Assembly: GCF_018613325.1 (NCBI RefSeq)
Contig: NZ_JAGGQJ010000014.1
Location: forward strand, 1 to 44,653
From: Bacillus sp. ISL-34
Lineage (GTDB): Bacteria > Bacillota > Bacilli > Bacillales > DSM-1321
Length of the DNA: 44,653 bases
Direction: 5' to 3'
In this document: positions 1-7,176 of the stretch, piece by piece
Position numbering within the stretch: the first letter of the stretch is position 1
Layout of the letters: the number at the start of each line of letters is the position of its first letter
Position numbers and translations under genes: made by a program
The notes under the pieces: generated by a model
Told to the model about the DNA's origin: nothing
What the model saw: only the letters and a program-made list of their open reading frames with translations
The model's database searches: none

Positions 1-60
1 TTAGCTGGTTTAGTTCCATAAGAAAAACGGTTAAACTTTTTTCAAATCGGTACGACAGAA

Positions 61-100
61 AGCCTACGATCCTTGCTATTTAAGGAAGTAGGCTTTTTTT
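61..100 (+). terminator. Rho-independent terminator
   Basis: Stem AGCCTAC (61-67) pairs with GTAGGCT (88-94) and is followed by a T run. It would end a plus-strand transcript entering from outside the window. A fragment of the local repeat (TTTAGTTCCATAAGAAAAA) lies just upstream at about 9-28. Confidence 0.6.
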
Positions 101-158
101 ACTTTTTCTTTTTATGTAGTCTATGTTAATGAATATTGTTGATATTTATTAAAGAAAT

Positions 159-187
159 GAGTAACTTCTAATTCAAAGAAGTTACTC
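159..187 (-). terminator. Hairpin after the first minus-strand operon
   Basis: A perfect 10-bp stem GAGTAACTTC/GAAGTTACTC with a 9-nt loop lies 13 bases past the stop of the 47-aa ORF. The T tract on the minus side is broken, so termination is likely but not certain. Confidence 0.5.
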
Positions 188-199
188 TTCCTAATCAAA

Positions 200-343
200 T
201 TAATCTTTAACTTTATTTTTGTGTCTATTTGCTAACTTCATAGCAAAGAACTGAGGAATTAAATTCAAAAAACTAACCAAGATTAATAATTGATATGGAG
301 TTAGTGGCTTAAAATAGCCACCCCATCGTTCGTTCCCTGTCAT
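200..343 (-). CDS. Small hypothetical protein, 47 aa
   Basis: The ORF starts MTGNERWGGYFKPLTPYQLL and continues with one hydrophobic segment (about residues 17-35) and a basic tail rich in Lys and Asn. It begins 18 bases after the stop of the small membrane gene at 362-592, and a hairpin follows it, so it reads as the last gene of a three-gene operon with the HTH regulator. The ribosome site is weak (AAGCGAG). I do not recognise the family. A single-span membrane peptide is the inference. Confidence 0.5.
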   Translation of the reverse strand: MTGNERWGGYFKPLTPYQLLILVSFLNLIPQFFAMKLANRHKNKVKD

Positions 344-361
344 CTCGCTTATGAAATAAAA

Positions 362-592
362 TTAAATTATTACAGATAATATATTACCAATAATAAGAGA
401 GATTGAATTATTAAAGAGTTTGCCGAAGAAAGCAAGAAGTGAAGTCACTACAATCATAATTAAATAGCCAAGCATTGAACGGTTAGCAAAATCTTGGTGC
501 ATTGAAAAATAAACAAAAGGAAAACAGTATAAACAGACTACTAGAATACCAATTACTATTTTTCTTAGAACAAGCAAAATCTTATTCTTCAT
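362..592 (-). CDS. Small membrane protein, 76 aa, partner of HTH regulator
   Basis: The protein has about three hydrophobic segments (residues 9-31, 40-57 and 62-76) and a basic N-terminus MKNKILLVLRKIV. Its start overlaps the end of the upstream regulator gene by 11 bases, which implies translational coupling. Pairs of an XRE regulator and a small membrane protein are common in Firmicutes. The role, whether sensing or as the regulated cargo, cannot be read from the sequence. Confidence 0.6.
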   Translation of the reverse strand: MKNKILLVLRKIVIGILVVCLYCFPFVYFSMHQDFANRSMLGYLIMIVVTSLLAFFGKLFNNSISLIIGNILSVII

Positions 593-1076
593 ATATCCCT
601 ATACCTTTGTCTATCTCGATAGTCCCCACCGCCTGTAATTCATTTAAACGACTTAAACTCTCTTCTTTATTAAAAGAACTATGCCAACGATAATCATATT
701 GATCCAATATACGGTAATGGTTACTAATCAAATTTTGTTGCAAACGAAAATCCCCTCTATACTCGATTTCTTTCCACCATATCTTACCACCCAGTGTTTT
801 TTCTTTAGGCGTACCACCATTTTTGCTAGCAATTAACTGAACAAAATCAACTGGATTGTCACCAATTGACGATATCAACAATTGGCTATGATTAAACAAA
901 GCACAAAATGCAACAACGGTGGTCCAATTGGCTTCTGTTCTTCTTTTTTCAATTTGAACTAGTGTTTTTTTTGAAATTCCTAGAATTTCAGACATCTTAT
1001 CTTGAGAAAAACCTTGTTCTGTTCGAACAAGTTTCATTTTTTCTGATATTAAATTGATGAATTCTTCTTTTTCCAT
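582..1076 (-). CDS. XRE-family helix-turn-helix regulator, 164 aa
   Basis: Residues 5-60 form a Cro/CI-type HTH; the recognition part reads FSQDKMSEILGISKKTLVQI. The C-terminal 100 residues hold the segment GGKIWWKEIEYRGDFRLQ and have no motif I can name. The gene heads a three-gene operon. The ribosome site AAGGAG lies 10 bases before ATG. A perfect 24-bp palindrome covers the likely -10 box, so negative autoregulation is inferred. Confidence 0.8.
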   Translation of the reverse strand: MEKEEFINLISEKMKLVRTEQGFSQDKMSEILGISKKTLVQIEKRRTEANWTTVVAFCALFNHSQLLISSIGDNPVDFVQLIASKNGGTPKEKTLGGKIWWKEIEYRGDFRLQQNLISNHYRILDQYDYRWHSSFNKEESLSRLNELQAVGTIEIDKGIGIYEE

Positions 1077-1093
1077 ATATACTAAATACTCCT

Positions 1094-1131
1094 TTTTAGT
1101 GTAATTTTACACTAAAAGTATTATTTTTCAA
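1094..1131 (-). promoter_or_regulatory. Promoter with palindromic operator for the HTH operon
   Basis: On the minus strand -35 TTGAAA (1126-1131), a 16-nt spacer and -10 TAAAAT (1104-1109) precede the gene. The -10 box lies inside a perfect inverted repeat at 1094-1117 with arms TTTTAGTGTAA/TTACACTAAAA and a 2-nt centre. This is a plausible dimer site for the HTH protein. Confidence 0.65.
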
Positions 1132-1243
1132 TAAAAAATTTCCTTTTTGAATAAAAAAACTTTAAAACACAAGAAAAAAAGCAAGAAATAACCTTGCACT
1201 AAATAAGTTTAAAATGGAAATATTTCTTAATTAAAGCTTGTTG

Positions 1244-1329
1244 AACTAACCTGCCCCAATAGTTGCATAAAGAAAAAGCTGCCTTAAAGACAGCTCCGAT
1301 CTTCAGCTAACGCACCCTGTTAGCTGAAG
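1244..1329 (-). repeat. Array repeat copy, full length
   Basis: 5' hairpin with loop CTGCCCC, then the terminator stem AGCTGCC (1277-1283)/GACAGCT (1289-1295), then a 3' hairpin with 11-bp perfect arms CTTCAGCTAAC/GTTAGCTGAAG around GCACCCT. On the minus strand the stem is followed by TTTTTCTT, so it terminates the gene that ends upstream. No minus gene ends within 150 bases on the high-coordinate side except the one at 1342. Confidence 0.85.
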
Positions 1330-1341
1330 AACTAGGATATT

Positions 1342-1761
1342 TCAGTTTTTCTTTTGTAAGAAGACAGAATCCCAAAACCAATAAATAGCAGCTGCTGCAA
1401 AACTAAAACCGTAATATATTTGGGTTTTAACTAAATATATAGGTTCAATTCTAAATAACATTACATTAAATAAAAATACTGCTACAAAAGAAAGTACCGT
1501 GTAAATTAAAAGATAAAACACATTAAATTTTCTCGGGCGTTTATTAAATATAATTTGCAATGGTACTGCAAAAAGTAAATAAGGTATAACAACATAAAAA
1601 GAATAAATAATAACAGGCATTAACTGCAACCAAGAGGGTTCTCCACTAAATACAATTATAAAAACAGAAAAAGAGATACAAGACAAGAATAGACTAAAAA
1701 AATAATAAGGTATTACATCGCTAATTTTCGATACTTTTTCACTTAATTTCCAAATCTCCAA
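1342..1761 (-). CDS. Four-span membrane protein, 139 aa
   Basis: Hydrophobic segments lie at about residues 19-40, 47-70, 82-103 and 112-132, with charged ends (MEIWKLSEKVSKIS and FLQKKN). The start codon is TTG, 10 bases after AAGG. The size and four spans recall the UPF0715-type proteins of Bacillus, but I see no diagnostic motif. The gene is flanked on both sides by array repeat copies and stands alone. Confidence 0.6.
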   Translation of the reverse strand: MEIWKLSEKVSKISDVIPYYFFSLFLSCISFSVFIIVFSGEPSWLQLMPVIIYSFYVVIPYLLFAVPLQIIFNKRPRKFNVFYLLIYTVLSFVAVFLFNVMLFRIEPIYLVKTQIYYGFSFAAAAIYWFWDSVFLQKKN

Positions 1762-1819
1762 TTTTGCTCAACCTTCCCAAATGTCATGTTAATTTATTCC
1801 ATAATAATATCATTTCTTC

Positions 1820-1900
1820 AACTATTCTGCCCCGTTAGTTGCATAAAGAAAGAGCTGCCTTAAAGACAGCTCTGATCTTCAGCTAACGCACCCGTTAGTT
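1820..1900 (-). repeat. Array repeat copy, full length
   Basis: 5' hairpin AACTATT-CTGCCCC-GTTAGTT, terminator stem AGCTGCC/GACAGCT, and 3' hairpin AGCTAAC-GCACCC-GTTAGTT. The tail TTAAGTA...TTCACAAAC recurs after other copies. Confidence 0.85.
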
Positions 1901-1938
1901 TAAGTAGATTTCTTCACAAACTTTTTAGTATTCAGTTA

Positions 1939-1983
1939 ATACAGGAATGCTGCCCCGTTTCTAGATAAGAAAAAGGCTATTTT
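1939..1983 (-). repeat. Repeat fragment joined to a possible IS110 end
   Basis: The fragment CTGCCCCGTTTCTAGATAAG plus AAAAAGGCT is a partial repeat. It is preceded by ACAGGAATGCT, the same 11 bases found at the high-coordinate end of the IS110-type element (24802-24812). The stretch 1984-2141 holds nothing else I can support. Confidence 0.45.
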
Positions 1984-2141
1984 AAAGTTCTTGGTTGATT
2001 TTGAATAAATCATAAGCGTTTATGGTATCAAACACCGCATTCTAAGGTGAAAAACTAAAGCAAATATACACTTATAATGAGCTTGAAAATGTATCTTCAA
2101 GCTTCTAATATTTTTCCGTTCAAAAATAAGGTATTTTTGTA

Positions 2142-2611
2142 TCACTGAATTAAGATATTCCCTACATATTGGGCAGTACCTCTTGAACTTGTGAATACAA
2201 CTTCTAAAACATACCCTCCTTTGTTATTGGGGATTTGAAATTCCCTATTTTCATGCAATTCGAGTTCAATTCGTTGTTCGTCTTTCAGTAGGGCAACTGT
2301 TATTTTTGGGTCTGTCCAAATATCTCCACCATTTCTTACGTTCTCTTGAAATTCTAAGGAAACTTTTTCGTTAGCAGTAACCTTCATTTTTTCTTGTGAT
2401 AATCCGAATTCTTGAATATCATCTATTTTTTGATCTACATCTCCACTTGATGAACTCCAACTGACATTTCCTTTGCTAATTGCACAGATGTAGCAAGGTC
2501 TTCTGAATATAAATGAGCAGTTGGAACACCAACATCATAATCTTCTCCTATACATCCTGTTAATATAGAAATTAAAAACATTCCTATAAATAATCTAAAA
2601 AAGCCTTTCAT
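2142..2611 (-). pseudogene. Lipoprotein gene with one frameshift
   Basis: The N-terminal part starts at ATG 2611 (GGGGG ribosome site at 2618-2622) with MKGFFRLFIGMFLISILTGC, a lipoprotein signal with lipobox LTGC. The reading frame breaks at the AAA run 2467-2469. One more A would restore KENVSWSSSSGDVDQKID and join the downstream ORF that ends GTAQYVGNILIQ. The intact product would be about 156 aa, exported and lipid-anchored. Either the gene is dead or the A-run is a sequencing error. Function unknown. Confidence 0.7.
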
Positions 2612-2710
2612 TTCATACCCCCTATTTTCCACCCTTTCTAATTTCAATCCAATTATACATTAATATTCCATATTATTCCATTTTATCTATTTATCATTTT
2701 TTTCTTCTTC

Positions 2711-2789
2711 AACTATCCTGCCCCGATAATTCCATTAGAAAAAGAGCTGCCGAAGCAACTCCCTTATTGAAGTAAAGCACCTGTTTGTT
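2711..2789 (-). repeat. Array repeat copy, variant cassette
   Basis: 5' hairpin AACTATC-CTGCCCC-GATAATT. The central stem differs: on the minus strand it pairs across GTTGCTTCGGCAGC, followed by TCTTTTTCT. The distal end is TTGAAGTAAAGCACC then TGTTTGTT, the alternative end type seen in several copies. Confidence 0.75.
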
Positions 2790-2860
2790 GAATAAGACTT
2801 ATTGTGAGTTAACACAAGTTGTGACATAAAAAAACAGTTAAAATGATTTGAAAATTGAAT

Positions 2861-2992
2861 TTAAAACAATAAATAGAAAATGATAATAGCAACTACAATT
2901 GCTTCAAGTGTGAATTTTTTATTCTTTTTCTTTTGCTGTAATTTCTCCCTATATTCCATTTGAATCTTTTTCTTTTTATCATCTAATTTCAT
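2861..2992 (-). CDS. Small membrane peptide, 43 aa
   Basis: The ORF begins MKLDDKKKKIQMEYREKLQQ, a highly charged helix, and ends in one membrane span (EAIVVAIIIFYLLF). A ribosome site GGGG lies about 9-12 bases before ATG. It is bounded by two repeat copies, as the other units are. The basic, coiled N-terminus with a C-terminal anchor suggests a tail-anchored peptide; no family is recognised. Confidence 0.55.
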   Translation of the reverse strand: MKLDDKKKKIQMEYREKLQQKKKNKKFTLEAIVVAIIIFYLLF

Positions 2993-3006
2993 AGCAGGTA
3001 GACCCC

Positions 3007-3117
3007 TTATCCTGCCCCGATAGTTCCATAAAGAAATGCCTTAAAGACAGTTCTCATCTTCAACTACGCACCTGTTAGTTCATTAAGAAAAGCGATTCTT
3101 ATTAAAGAATCGCGCCT
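3007..3117 (-). repeat. Array repeat, two modules in tandem
   Basis: A first module (TATC-CTGCCCC-GATAGTT, degenerate centre) ends in CCTGTTAGTT. It runs straight into a second module with stem GCGATTCT/AGAATCGC, which on the minus strand is followed by TTTTCTT. Tandem modules also occur at 19705-19828 and 22252-22370. Confidence 0.75.
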
Positions 3118-3192
3118 TGATCCTAGCTGAAGAACCGACGAAATCAGGAGGTTACGAGTTCAACTCGCTAAAAAGTTCAGCGAGGATTGGTT

Positions 3193-3999
3193 TTATTCTG
3201 CACTAAATGCCCCAGCCATCATTCCTCCATCAATTACCAATTCGATTCCCGTAGTGTATGCAGATTCATCAGAACCAAGGTAAACAATACTATAAGCCAC
3301 TTCTTCAACCGTTCCAAATCGCTTTAATGGAACATTTTTGGTAAAAGTCTTTATGTTCTTCTCACGAATTTCCCCTACTCCAATAACCGGTTCCCATATT
3401 GGAGTCAAAATCGCCCCTGGATGGATGGAGTTACATCGAATATTGTAATTCTTTTCTGCACAATAAAGAGCAACCGTTTTGGTATGGTTACGGACAGCAG
3501 CTTTACTGGATGCATAGGCAGCCGCATGTGCCACGCCAACCATTCCAGAATGGGAGGAAATATTTATAATTGAACCTCCTGTTTCCTTCATAGCACGAAT
3601 ACCATATTTACACCCTAAAAATGTTCCGTCCAAATTAACGGCATGGATGGCATGCCAGCTTTCTATGCTGGCATTTTCCGGATCTTGAAGCCCTCCACTC
3701 TTTTCTTGAAAACCTGTAATTCCAGCATTATTAATCAGTATATCTAGTCGTTTAAATTGTTGTATGATTTTCGCTATTACATCTTTCCATTCGGATTCAA
3801 ATCTAACATCTAATCGTATGAAGTATGCGTCTTCACCTAATTCTTCAGCTAATTTGAAACCGTTTTCCTCATTCACATCTGTTAAAACAACTCTTGCACC
3901 TTCTTTAATTAACATTCGAGATGCTGCTTGACCAATACCACTGGTCGCACCAGTTATTAAAGCAACCTTTCCTGAAACTCGTCCTTTATCTTTTGACAT
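3193..3999 (-). CDS. Short-chain dehydrogenase/reductase, 268 aa
   Basis: This is a classical SDR with Rossmann fold: the NAD(P)-binding motif TGATSGIG is near residue 17, followed by NNAG, the catalytic Ser in NISSHSG and YASSK (Tyr and Lys). The C-terminal VIDGGMMAG is typical of the 3-hydroxysteroid/glucose dehydrogenase-like group. Substrate unknown. I chose ATG 3999, which has AAGGTG six bases upstream; an in-frame ATG at 4017 has no site of its own. The gene is monocistronic, with a repeat after its stop. Confidence 0.9.
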   Translation of the reverse strand: MSKDKGRVSGKVALITGATSGIGQAASRMLIKEGARVVLTDVNEENGFKLAEELGEDAYFIRLDVRFESEWKDVIAKIIQQFKRLDILINNAGITGFQEKSGGLQDPENASIESWHAIHAVNLDGTFLGCKYGIRAMKETGGSIINISSHSGMVGVAHAAAYASSKAAVRNHTKTVALYCAEKNYNIRCNSIHPGAILTPIWEPVIGVGEIREKNIKTFTKNVPLKRFGTVEEVAYSIVYLGSDESAYTTGIELVIDGGMMAGAFSAE

Positions 4000-4211
4000 A
4001 TAAACACCTTCTTTCATTAGTTTTTTTAAGTGTTACTTTTAATCGGCATACGAAAGTATTTCTGTCATGTAAATGGATGAAAAATTATCCTCTTCATTTA
4101 TAAAAATCGTATTAGTTTTATTGAATAATATAATTCGTTAATTTAAGCACAAAACTTCTCAATCTCAGATCCACATAAATATCCAATTGTTTGTTTTCGA
4201 GAGTTTTCCTC

Positions 4212-4351
4212 AACTATCTGGCCCTTTAATGGAATAACATGACTGACGTTTTTAAACAACTTTATTATGTTTTAAACGACTTTATTGTAAATTAAACAAC
4301 TTTAATGTCACTTAACAGTATTCCTTATGGAACTATCCTGCCCCGTTAGTT
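4212..4351 (-). repeat. Two reduced repeat copies flanking tandem repeats
   Basis: AACTATC-TGGCCC-TTTAATG (4212-4231) and AACTATC-CTGCCCC-GTTAGTT (4331-4351) are 5' hairpins without a terminator cassette. They bracket the 20-bp tandem repeats. Confidence 0.5.
4251..4310. repeat. Three 20-bp direct tandem repeats
   Basis: Units at 4251-4270, 4271-4290 and 4291-4310 share the core TTAAACRACTTTAWT with exact 20-bp period. The spacing of two helical turns suits a set of protein-binding sites on one face of the DNA, such as plasmid iterons or an operator. The nearby RHH-protein gene (4489-4983) is a possible binder. Confidence 0.75.
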
Positions 4352-4397
4352 CATCAAGAAAATCAACAACATTATTTAACAGAGCTTAAATAAAAAA

Positions 4398-4434
4398 ACA
4401 CAAAAAGCCCCGTTTTTTGGGGGGCTTTTTGTGT
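4398..4434 (-). terminator. Strong bidirectional terminator
   Basis: A perfect 14-bp stem ACACAAAAAGCCCC (4398-4411)/GGGGCTTTTTGTGT (4421-4434) lies downstream of the RHH gene. The stem's own A and T tracts serve both strands. Confidence 0.8.
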
Positions 4435-4488
4435 TTGCTGATAGGACTCCAAAATGCTATATAAGCACTCCTTTACGTCATTCTCCCC

Positions 4489-4983
4489 TTAATTCAGTAA
4501 ATAGTGCCTTACGGCACTTTCAACTAGTTCATAAACCGTCCTATCATGAATGATTGCTTGTATTTTTAGTTCCTTCATAAGTTCAACATCCATATCGAAT
4601 GAAGAACGTTTTCTTATAACGTTGGTTCGTTCTATGGTTGGTGCTGATTGTTCGTTCGCTTGTTTGACCTGTTCTTTACCACGTTTTATGCCAACGTTAG
4701 AACGTTGGTTGGTATCGTTAATAGGTTCTTTATTTACATTAGTTGAAACGTTCGCCTTTGCTTTTCCTGCTGTTGCAAAGTCATAAATAAGCTGCTCTTG
4801 TACCGTTTCCTCGTCACCTTCACCAACGAAATACCAGCCTTTTTCGCCTGAATTTCTATACTCATAACCAGCTTTATTCAAGGCTTTTCTTAGTAATTTT
4901 TCTGAAAGATGAACATCAGCCCTTTTGGCAATATTCGCTGGTTTATCAGTTTTAATTAACTCCAAGATTTCACCGATTTTCAT
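4489..4983 (-). CDS. DNA-binding protein with C-terminal ribbon-helix-helix, 164 aa
   Basis: The N-terminus (residues 1-60, MKIGEILELIKTDKPANIAK) is predicted to fold as a small helical domain. A linker rich in Asn, Gln and Lys follows. The C-terminal 40 residues (RSSFDMDVELMKELKIQAII then HDRTVYELVESAVRHYL) look like a CopG/ParG-type ribbon-helix-helix. Similar proteins accompany rep genes on Bacillus plasmids. The gene overlaps its upstream neighbour by 4 bases (ATGA), so the two are coupled. A plasmid origin is inferred from this type and from the adjacent resolvase. Confidence 0.65.
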   Translation of the reverse strand: MKIGEILELIKTDKPANIAKRADVHLSEKLLRKALNKAGYEYRNSGEKGWYFVGEGDEETVQEQLIYDFATAGKAKANVSTNVNKEPINDTNQRSNVGIKRGKEQVKQANEQSAPTIERTNVIRKRSSFDMDVELMKELKIQAIIHDRTVYELVESAVRHYLLN

Positions 4984-5165
4984 TTAGTAAGCTCACGGGA
5001 AAACCAATACTTCGTTTTGATATTTCGATAAGTCCCAATGTCTTTGATCAGCTCGGCAATAAGATCATAACCGCAATATGTGTGCCTCAGCGTGCTAAAT
5101 TCATCCAATGTGACATAATCATCACTCTTTAATTCAACGTGACACTCTCCACAACAAATCCCCAT
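4980..5165 (-). CDS. Small zinc-binding-like protein, 61 aa
   Basis: The start MGICCGECHVELKSDDYVTL has a CCxxC pair, with a further Cys in HTYCGYD, a pattern suggesting a metal site. ATG 5165 is preceded by GGAGGTG six bases upstream; the longer ORF start has none. It overlaps the RHH gene, so they form a two-gene operon. Family not recognised. Confidence 0.6.
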   Translation of the reverse strand: MGICCGECHVELKSDDYVTLDEFSTLRHTYCGYDLIAELIKDIGTYRNIKTKYWFSRELTK

Positions 5166-5180
5166 ATCCAACACCTCCAC

Positions 5181-5484
5181 AAAGTATATTGATATATTCG
5201 TCGAAACTTGGTGGCCATCCTTCTTTCGTACAAAAAACAGGTCTATTGACGGTCCTTTAATGTTTGTTAGTTTTTCAAAGTTATCTGGATCTAATTATAA
5301 AGAACCTTAATAAATAAAGGAGAGTACAGTTATTAACACAATGTTACAATAACACAAATTCAAAATGTGAATTTTGAGTACAATCATAATAGACAATTCA
5401 AAATGCTATTTTAAGTGGATTTTGTGTGGGAAATTTAAGTTAAATAATAAATGAGTAAGTGCTATTTTGCACATACAACTTTAT
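5181..5484. other. Non-coding stretch with short repeated motifs
   Basis: I see no gene. The motif ATTCAAAATG occurs twice (about 5360 and 5399), the first within an imperfect palindrome AAATTCAAAATGTGAATTTT. These may be operator sites for the RHH operon or leftovers of the plasmid-like segment. Confidence 0.4.
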
Positions 5485-5521
5485 AACCCAGCTACCTTCA
5501 TAAAAGAAGATTAGCTGGGTT
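5485..5521 (-). terminator. Hairpin after the resolvase
   Basis: A 10-bp perfect stem AACCCAGCTA/TAGCTGGGTT lies 9 bases past the resolvase stop. The T run is weak on both sides. Confidence 0.5.
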
Positions 5522-5530
5522 GCTTTATTA

Positions 5531-6077
5531 TTATTGCTTTTCTAAATATCGATAAATCGTTGTTCGAGATACGCCCCATTTTTCTGCGACGTCTTTAATC
5601 GGTGTACCATTTTCAATTAGAGATTTCATCATTTCAATATCTTTCGGTCCAAATTTTTCAGGACGTCCACCAAGACGACCACGTGCTCTAGCTGCAGCTC
5701 GTCCGGCAGCCGAACGTTCCTCAATTAAATTACGTTCAAATTCCGCAAATGCCGCAAACAAATGAAACATCAATTGGCCTGTGGCATTGCTTTTTTCCAT
5801 TGTTAAATTTTCTTGTAGACTGTGGAAGCCCACGCCACGTTCATTTAAGCTATTCACAATTTGAATTAAATCTTGCATATTGCGTCCTAATCGATCCAAT
5901 CGCCAAACTACAATCGTATCGCCTTCACGTGCATACTGAAGTGCTTCCTCTAAACCAGGACGCTGTCTTTTTGCCCCATATCATGAAAAATTTTGGAACA
6001 GCCATATTGCGTAAGAGCGTCCATCTGTAAATGTAATTTTGTAATCCCGTCGACACACGTGCATATCCAATTAACAC
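5531..6077 (-). pseudogene. Serine resolvase/invertase, frameshifted
   Basis: The N-terminal part starts at GTG 6077 (AAGAGTG upstream) with VLIGYARVSTGLQNLHLQMD, which carries the catalytic Ser. The frame breaks at 5974-5982: KIFHD is followed in the next frame by GAKRQRPGLEEALQYAREGD and VVWRLDRLGRN. The central E helix region (FAAFAEFERNLIEERSAAG) and the C-terminal HTH (IKDVAEKWGVSRTTIYRYL) are intact. A gap of several bases at HD-GAK removes the usual KISG. This is a Tn3-type or plasmid multimer resolvase and is likely inactive. Confidence 0.85.
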
Positions 6078-6188
6078 TCAAATCACTCTTTCTTATTTTT
6101 CCTTTTATATTTACTGTAACATAAGATAAAAAGAGATAGGTTATTGAACGTAGAATAATGAACAAAGTTTTGTTACGAGAAAGGCAAT

Positions 6189-6236
6189 AAAAAACGTCCT
6201 TTTCAAATCGAACAGTGGTGTGTTCAGAAAAGGACG
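6189..6236 (-). terminator. Strong terminator, minus strand
   Basis: A stem CGTCCTTTTC/GAAAAGGACG (6195-6204/6227-6236), extended by an inner GAACA/TGTTC, is followed on the minus strand by TTTTTTATT. No intact gene ends here; it probably served a lost gene upstream. Confidence 0.75.
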
Positions 6237-6373
6237 AGTTTTGGAACAAATAATAAAATGTGTTTTTTAACTTTGTTCAGCAATAGGGCTAGTTTGTGTC
6301 GAAATCTCGGTAATTTGTAGAAACATGCTGTTAAATTTGTTAAAGAATTGCTTCATTCTACACTGCTTAAAAT

Positions 6374-6450
6374 GATCTCACTTTTGCCTTCCATATAAAG
6401 AATGTACTCACTTTTGGTTCCTACTGATTAGACACAAAAGTGAGTACATT
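6374..6450. repeat. IS21-like terminal repeats
   Basis: A perfect 16-bp inverted repeat AATGTACTCACTTTTG (6401-6416)/CAAAAGTGAGTACATT (6435-6450) is preceded by a third, partial unit GATCTCACTTTTGCC (6374-6388). Repeated CACTTTTG-type units are characteristic of IS21-family ends. No istA/istB gene is present, so this would be a solo remnant. The stretch 6240-6480 holds nothing else. Confidence 0.5.
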
Positions 6451-6479
6451 AATTTGTGAAATGGTTGATTAATAAGCAA

Positions 6480-6756
6480 TTAGAGATACCTGAAATGTTC
6501 TTGCTTTAATGACCTTCTACACTTTCCGCCCTGCCAAGCCCCCTCGCCGCAAAGCCACTCTGTAGCTTTTGATAGTGACCCGGTATTCAATCGACATATA
6601 TGAGTTCTTCCATCCACAAACTTATCGACTATATTTGCCCGCTCCAAGACCTTTATGCTTTGAAATTGCAGCCAAAGACATTTCAAATGGTTTCGCAAGT
6701 TCAGAAACCGTCCTTTCTTTCAGAGCCCTCATATGAACCATTTCTCTTCTATATGA
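6480..6756 (-). pseudogene. ArsR-family regulator remnant
   Basis: Two frames together give RREMVHMRALKERTVSELAK then FEMSLAAISKH and, after a 2-base loss, KVLERANIVDKFVDGRTHIC and RLNTGSLSKATEWL. This is the winged-helix core of ArsR regulators that usually partner SRPBCC genes. The N-terminal 25-30 residues are missing and the C-terminus is frameshifted again. It is dead beyond reasonable doubt, since at least two lesions are present. Confidence 0.75.
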
Positions 6757-6763
6757 AACGAAT

Positions 6764-6955
6764 TTATATATCCTGTTTCCTTTTTTCAAAAATCACTTCA
6801 TAATATGCAGCTATTCCATAAGAACGGATGGGCGGTGCAAATATTTGAATAAACCTCCAACCTAGCTCTGAATGTTGATTTATGACATCTTGATAGCTTT
6901 CCCGGGATTTGCGGCTCTCTTTATAATTAATCCTTACAAACTTATACTCGTACAT
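6764..6955 (-). CDS. DUF4177 family protein, 63 aa
   Basis: The sequence MYEYKFVRINYKESRKSRES, then YQDVINQHSELGWRFIQIFA and YYEVIFEK, matches the DUF4177 pattern (YEYKxV ... GWRxxQIF ... YxxIFE) at full family length. Function is unknown for the family. The ArsR relic lies directly downstream. No repeat copy adjoins it. Confidence 0.8.
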   Translation of the reverse strand: MYEYKFVRINYKESRKSRESYQDVINQHSELGWRFIQIFAPPIRSYGIAAYYEVIFEKRKQDI

Positions 6956-7176
6956 TTACACACCCACTTTTTATAGTTTTTTTCATATGCCATTTTGAAA
7001 AAACATTAGATTTAATTTCTTTTTAAGGCCTAATGGCTTAGAAATACTTCATTATATAACTGTACAGAACTTCTATTTTTTAATCATTTCTAAAATTCAT
7101 TAAAATGTTTTCCACCTCAAAAGATAGCCTCCCTCTTTATTTGGAGCTGATCTTTTTCATGAAAAATTATTACTTT

